From Pseudidiomarina woesei (GTDB taxonomy: Bacteria > Pseudomonadota > Gammaproteobacteria > Enterobacterales > Alteromonadaceae): DNA of 64,000 bases. Shown one piece after another: positions 60,497 to 64,000 of this stretch; position 1 is the first letter of the stretch, and every line of letters starts with the position of its first letter. Position numbers and translations under genes: made by a program. Location: positions 1 through 64,000 of the forward strand of contig NZ_LIPW01000004.1 in assembly GCF_001418345.1 (NCBI RefSeq), read 5' to 3'. The notes below the pieces were generated by a model that saw nothing but the letters and a program-made list of their open reading frames with translations, ran no database searches and had not been told where the DNA came from.

Positions 60497-60997
60497 TTAT
60501 TCCATTTGTTCTTCAATGCGTTCGAGTTCGTGGTGCAGCTTGTGCATGAATTTTAGCTTGCGCACCGTAATCGCCGCATTGTCATTCGCATCTTCAGCTA
60601 AAAACCCTTCCAGCTCCGCCTGCAAATCACGCATTTGCTCTTGCAAGTCTTTGTAAGCCGCATCTAACGATTCCCAATCATCGACTTCTTCAATGCGTTC
60701 ACGCCATTCCATTTGCGCCATGAGAAACTCAGGATCTTGCAGCGTGGTCTGCTCGTGCGCAAGGTCAATGCCGCGTAATTCAAGCAGGTACTCTGCTCGC
60801 GACAACGGTGAACGTAGGGTTTGATAGGCATCGTTAAGTTGCGCGGTGCGCTGTACCGCGAGCAGTTTGTCGCGCTCACTGCCGTTGGCAAACCGATCGG
60901 GATGCATGGTTTGTTGCAGTTTGCGGTAGCGCTGTTGTAGCTCCGCCGCATCCAACTGGAATGCGGCGGGCAGATTAAACAGTTCGAAATGGTTCAT
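60497..60997 (-). CDS. hscB: J-domain co-chaperone HscB
   Basis: 166 residues: an N-terminal J domain with the HPD motif (QTMHPDRFANG, residues ~35-40) and a C-terminal three-helix IscU-binding domain (EYLLELRGIDLAHEQTTLQD). It targets IscU to HscA and stimulates its ATPase. It follows iscA by 9 bp. Confidence 0.95.
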   Translation of the reverse strand: MNHFELFNLPAAFQLDAAELQQRYRKLQQTMHPDRFANGSERDKLLAVQRTAQLNDAYQTLRSPLSRAEYLLELRGIDLAHEQTTLQDPEFLMAQMEWRERIEEVDDWESLDAAYKDLQEQMRDLQAELEGFLAEDANDNAAITVRKLKFMHKLHHELERIEEQME

Positions 60998-61006
60998 TAT
61001 CGGCTG

Positions 61007-61330
61007 CTATACGTTGAAACTTTCGCCACAACCACACTCGCCTTTGGCGTTCGGATTGCGAAACTCAAAGCCTTCGTTCAAACCTTCTTTGACGAAATCG
61101 ATTTCGGTGCCGTCTAGGTACACCAAGCTTTTACCATCAATGACAATATTCACGCCTTTGTCTTCAATAATGGTGTCGGTGTCTTCAACGTCGTCGACAA
61201 ATTCCATCACATAGGCTAGGCCTGAGCAGCCGGTGGTTTTCACCCCCAAGCGTATACCCACACCTTTGCCTCGTTGTTCCAAAAACGCGCGCGCGCGTTG
61301 CGCTGCGGCTTCGGTAATCGTAATTGCCAT
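61007..61330 (-). CDS. iscA: Fe-S assembly protein IscA
   Basis: 107 residues, A-type carrier. Conserved cysteines in [10 protein letters not shown] and the C-terminal GECGCGESF. It delivers clusters to 4Fe-4S targets. It lies between iscU and hscB, spaced by about 10 bp each. Confidence 0.96.
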   Translation of the reverse strand: MAITITEAAAQRARAFLEQRGKGVGIRLGVKTTGCSGLAYVMEFVDDVEDTDTIIEDKGVNIVIDGKSLVYLDGTEIDFVKEGLNEGFEFRNPNAKGECGCGESFNV

Positions 61331-61342
61331 GCTGAAACCTAA

Positions 61343-61726
61343 TTATTTAGCGTGTTTCGTTTTGTAGTCAGCAATCGCTGCTTTAATGGCGTCTTCGGCC
61401 AAAATTGAGCAGTGAATTTTAACCGGTGGCAGTGCAAGCTCTTCTGCAATTTGCGTATTTTTCAACTGCGATGCTTCGTCAATAGACTTGCCTTTTACCC
61501 ACTCAGTCACCAACGAGCTAGACGCGATAGCCGAACCACACCCGTAGGTTTTGAACTTGGCGTCTTCAATAATGCCGTCGTCGTTAATTTTCAATTGCAG
61601 TTTCATAACGTCACCACAAGCTGGTGCGCCGACCATACCGGTTGCAATTGACGGGTCATTTTTGTCGAATGCGCCTACGTTGCGCGGGTTCTCATAATGG
61701 TCGATTACTTTTTCACTATATGCCAT
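61343..61726 (-). CDS. iscU: Fe-S scaffold protein IscU
   Basis: 127 residues. Cluster ligands in GAPACGDVMK, KTYGCGSAIASS and KIHCSILAED, with the HscA recognition motif LPPVK directly before. It assembles [2Fe-2S] clusters with sulfur from IscS. It begins 15 bp after iscS. Confidence 0.97.
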   Translation of the reverse strand: MAYSEKVIDHYENPRNVGAFDKNDPSIATGMVGAPACGDVMKLQLKINDDGIIEDAKFKTYGCGSAIASSSLVTEWVKGKSIDEASQLKNTQIAEELALPPVKIHCSILAEDAIKAAIADYKTKHAK

Positions 61727-61741
61727 ACCGTGATACCTCTC

Positions 61742-62956
61742 TTAGTGTGCCGCCCACTCGACGGTGCTTAAGTCGACGCCGTCTTTGTACATTTCCCAAA
61801 GGGGTGACATGTCGCGCAAGCGACCAATTGAACTGTTGATTTGCTTAATGGCGTAATCAACTTCTTCTTCGGTAGTAAAACGGCCGAAGCTGAAGCGAAT
61901 TGAGCTATGTGCCAACTCGTCATTGCGGCCTAGAGCGCGCAATACGTACGATGGCTCAAGGCTAGCTGATGTACAGGCTGAACCTGAAGAAACCGCAAGG
62001 TCTTTCAGTGCCATAATCAGGCTTTCGCCCTCCACAAAGTTAAAGCTAATGTTGAAGATGTGTGGCACAGCATGCTCTTGGTCGCCGTTTACATACACTT
62101 CTTCGATATCTTTTACGCCGTTCCACAAGCGGTCGTGCAGCATTTTGAAGCGCTCACGCTCTGCCGCCATTTCTGCTTTGGCAATGCGTGCAGCTTCACC
62201 GAAACCAGCAATTTGGTGGGTTGCCAAGGTGCCTGAACGCATACCGCGCTCATGACCGCCGCCGTGCATTTGGGCGTTTAAACGTACCCGTGGCTTACGA
62301 CGCACATACAAGGCGCCAATGCCTTTCGGGCCATACATTTTGTGAGCTGAAATGCTAAACAAATCAATCGGCATTTTTTCCATATCAACGTCGATTTTAC
62401 CGCAGCTTTGGGCGCCGTCCACGTGGAAAATAGTTTTGTTGGCGCGGCACAAGTTACCGATGGTTTCGATATCTTGGATAACACCAGTTTCGTTGTTTAC
62501 GTGCATAACGCTAACTAACACCGTGTCTTCACGCAATGCTGCTTTGAACACGTCCATGTCAATCAAGCCGTCTTCTTTAACGTCTAAATAAGTGACTTCG
62601 AAGCCTTCGCGCTCCATTTGGCGGCAGGTGTCTAGCACTGCTTTGTGCTCGGTTTTCACCGTAATAATGTGCTTACCTTTTTTGCTGTAGAACTCAGCTG
62701 CGCCTTTAATGGCCAAGTTATCTGACTCAGTCGCGCCTGAAGTAAATACAATTTCACGCGGGTCTGCGTTAATTAATTCGGCAATTTGATTACGGGCAAT
62801 ATCTACTGCCTCTTCAGCTTGCCAACCAAAACGGTGTGAACGCGACGCTGGGTTGCCGTATTGACCTTCTGGGGTCAAGAACTGAATCATTTTTTCGGCA
62901 ACACGCGGGTCAACCGGGGTGGTTGCTGCGTAATCAAAGTAAATCGGTAATTTCAT
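61742..62956 (-). CDS. iscS: Cysteine desulfurase IscS
   Basis: 404 residues, PLP enzyme of the NifS class. Starts [22 protein letters not shown] lysine in [12 protein letters not shown]; mobile loop cysteine in [15 protein letters not shown]-terminal [21 protein letters not shown]. It supplies sulfur to IscU, tRNA thiolation and other paths. It follows iscR by 25 bp. Confidence 0.97.
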   Translation of the reverse strand: MKLPIYFDYAATTPVDPRVAEKMIQFLTPEGQYGNPASRSHRFGWQAEEAVDIARNQIAELINADPREIVFTSGATESDNLAIKGAAEFYSKKGKHIITVKTEHKAVLDTCRQMEREGFEVTYLDVKEDGLIDMDVFKAALREDTVLVSVMHVNNETGVIQDIETIGNLCRANKTIFHVDGAQSCGKIDVDMEKMPIDLFSISAHKMYGPKGIGALYVRRKPRVRLNAQMHGGGHERGMRSGTLATHQIAGFGEAARIAKAEMAAERERFKMLHDRLWNGVKDIEEVYVNGDQEHAVPHIFNISFNFVEGESLIMALKDLAVSSGSACTSASLEPSYVLRALGRNDELAHSSIRFSFGRFTTEEEVDYAIKQINSSIGRLRDMSPLWEMYKDGVDLSTVEWAAH

Positions 62957-62981
62957 CAGGCTACTCCTCTTGCCAGACTGC

Positions 62982-63464
62982 TTACTGGCTCAATGCAATT
63001 TGGTTTTCGCGTCGTTTCTGGTCGTTTGCCAGGTTATTTTGGCGTAGCGCCACTTTGGCGATGTCTTCTTGAGTGACCAATTCGGCCAGCGTGATGCTGG
63101 TTAGAAAATCTTCAATACGTTCGCTTAAGTCTGTCCATAGCGAATGGGTTAAACAACGGGCGCCCCCTTGGCAACCGCCTTTACCTTGGCAACGGGTAGC
63201 GTCAATGCTTTCGTCAACCGCTTGAATAACAGCGCTAATTGAAATCATGCTAGCTTCAAGCCCTAAGCGGTAACCGCCACCAGGCCCACGCACACTGCTA
63301 ACTAGTCCTTGCTTACGTAAGCGCGCAAATAATTGTTCAAGATAACTTAACGAAATGCCTTGGCGTTCTGAAATATCAGCCAATGGCACTGGCCCTTGTT
63401 CTGTATGTAGCGCTACGTCGAGCATTGCGGTAACGGCGTAACGGCCTTTTGAGGTTAAGCGCAT
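62982..63464 (-). CDS. iscR: Fe-S responsive transcription factor IscR
   Basis: 160 residues, Rrf2 family. An N-terminal winged helix ([20 protein letters not shown]) and the [2Fe-2S] ligands CQGKGGC, GGARC and the following histidine. With a cluster it represses its own operon through type 1 sites; without, it acts on type 2 sites. A type 1 box lies 40 bp upstream. GGAGG precedes the ATG. Confidence 0.97.
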   Translation of the reverse strand: MRLTSKGRYAVTAMLDVALHTEQGPVPLADISERQGISLSYLEQLFARLRKQGLVSSVRGPGGGYRLGLEASMISISAVIQAVDESIDATRCQGKGGCQGGARCLTHSLWTDLSERIEDFLTSITLAELVTQEDIAKVALRQNNLANDQKRRENQIALSQ

Positions 63465-63503
63465 AGCGGTGTTGCCTCCTTAAATGTATGCCGTAATTCT
63501 GCC

Positions 63504-63528
63504 ATTCCCGACTAATTTAGTCAAGTAT
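63504..63528 (-). promoter_or_regulatory. IscR type 1 binding site
   Basis: On the minus strand the 25-bp site reads ATACTTGACT, AAAT, TAGTCGGGAAT and fits the type 1 consensus (ATASYYGACT-RWWWY-AGTCRRSTAT) at nearly every position. It sits 40 bp upstream of iscR and includes a TTGACT that may be the -35. Negative autoregulation of the isc operon is expected. Confidence 0.85.
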
Positions 63529-63549
63529 TCGCGACAAGTCGCGAATACC

Positions 63550-63735
63550 GTAGCCCGGCGTTCCACGCCGGGTAGCGCGAAGCCGCGAATACCGTAGCCC
63601 GGCGTTCTACGCCGGGTAGCGCGAAGCGCTGTTATTGCCCGCTATTCGGCGATGTTATTGCCCACTATTCGGCGATATTCATTCAATTCGACATTCACGG
63701 TGCTGCGCACCTCCCGGCGTGGAACGCCGGGCTAC
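63550..63735. repeat. Three family A REPs and a 23-bp direct repeat between trmJ and iscR
   Basis: Cores at 63554-63572, 63598-63616 and, inverted, 63713-63731. The last gives trmJ its TAG. Between them a 23-bp unit (GTTATTGCCCGCTATTCGGC, then GAT) is repeated at 63631-63653 and 63654-63676 with one mismatch. Confidence 0.9.
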
Positions 63736-64000
63736 TTTTTATCGATTGAGGTGAGAATGCCGCGCAGAATATTGAGCTCGGCCGACTCTGGGCGCGCCCG
63801 ACTAAACAACCGACGTAGCTTCGCCATCACCTGACCTGGGTGATTCTTAATGATAAAGCCAGTGTCAGTCAGCGTGTTTTCTAGATGCGCGTAGAAGCGT
63901 TCTAGATCTTCAGCGAGTGGGTACTCACTTTGCTCACGTTGTGGCTTCTCGTCTGCTTCTAAGAATTGCATGCGCACTTCGTAGGCTAAGGTTTGCACCG
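63732..64000 (-). CDS. trmJ: tRNA (cytidine/uridine-2'-O-)-methyltransferase TrmJ, C-terminal part
   Basis: Partial: the gene enters from the right edge. The visible ~89 residues ([18 protein letters not shown] ... [18 protein letters not shown] ... [20 protein letters not shown] ... [15 protein letters not shown]) match the C-terminal dimerisation region of TrmJ, which methylates position 32 of tRNAs. Position upstream of iscR is the usual one. The TAG stop is provided by a family A REP. Confidence 0.92.
   Translation of the reverse strand, partial: VQTLAYEVRMQFLEADEKPQREQSEYPLAEDLERFYAHLENTLTDTGFIIKNHPGQVMAKLRRLFSRARPESAELNILRGILTSIDKK

Overview
The window looks like a chromosomal segment of a marine-type gammaproteobacterium. 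The gene orders trmJ-iscRSUA-hscBA-fdx and ndk-rlmN-pilF-rodZ-ispG-hisS-yfgM-bamB-der are classic for the class, and a full gspC-N type II secretion operon lies divergent from hslO. I would guess Alteromonadales, possibly the Idiomarinaceae, but the sequence alone does not settle this. No tRNA, rRNA or CRISPR array was seen. Nearly all genes lie on the minus strand.

Layout by region. 1-8.5 kb: relics of two transposases, then an AT-richer polysaccharide module read leftward (Wzx-like flippase, sugar epimerase, ThDP enzyme, pyruvyl transferase, SIR2-like protein, GT2 glycosyltransferase). 8.5-9.6 kb: a decayed IS3-family element separating that module from wzc. 9.7-19.0 kb: wzc, wzb, wza, yjbH, a yjbF-yjbG fusion, yjbE and rfaH, with a perfect 12-bp ops element in the leader. 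These form one leftward exopolysaccharide operon driven by RfaH antitermination. 19.1-23.4 kb: pgi, ugd, an outer-membrane barrel and a PagL-like lipid A deacylase under an AcrR-type operator. 23.7-26.1 kb: a REP-associated transposase (RAYT) and hipBA, the only plus-strand block in the left half. 26.2-39.1 kb: mscS and gspN-to-gspC. 39.2-41.3 kb: hslO, a second RAYT and hslR. 41.4-51.4 kb: der to ndk. 51.5-57.7 kb: two large paralogous lipoproteins flanking msrA. 57.8-64 kb: fdx, hscA, hscB, iscA, iscU, iscS, iscR (with its IscR box) and the 3' end of trmJ.

The most unusual content is repetitive. Two unrelated GC-rich palindromic families fill the window from about 11.9 kb rightward, and each surrounds its own RAYT gene. 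Family A has the core CCCGGCGTNNNACGCCGGG. It occurs about 28 times, supplies the TAG stop codon of eight genes, and is translated inside yjbH, gspI, gspJ, der and hscA. Family B has the arm GAGAGGGGTGCAGACC plus 12-bp CTGGTCCGGACC modules. It occurs 17 times, usually within a few bases of a stop codon, and is translated in frame inside seven type II secretion genes (gspN, L, K, J, F, E, D). A third family of AT-rich CGTTATT/TATTAG inverted repeats sits at four gene junctions. The first 11.9 kb carry no copy of A or B, which fits a recently acquired polysaccharide module.
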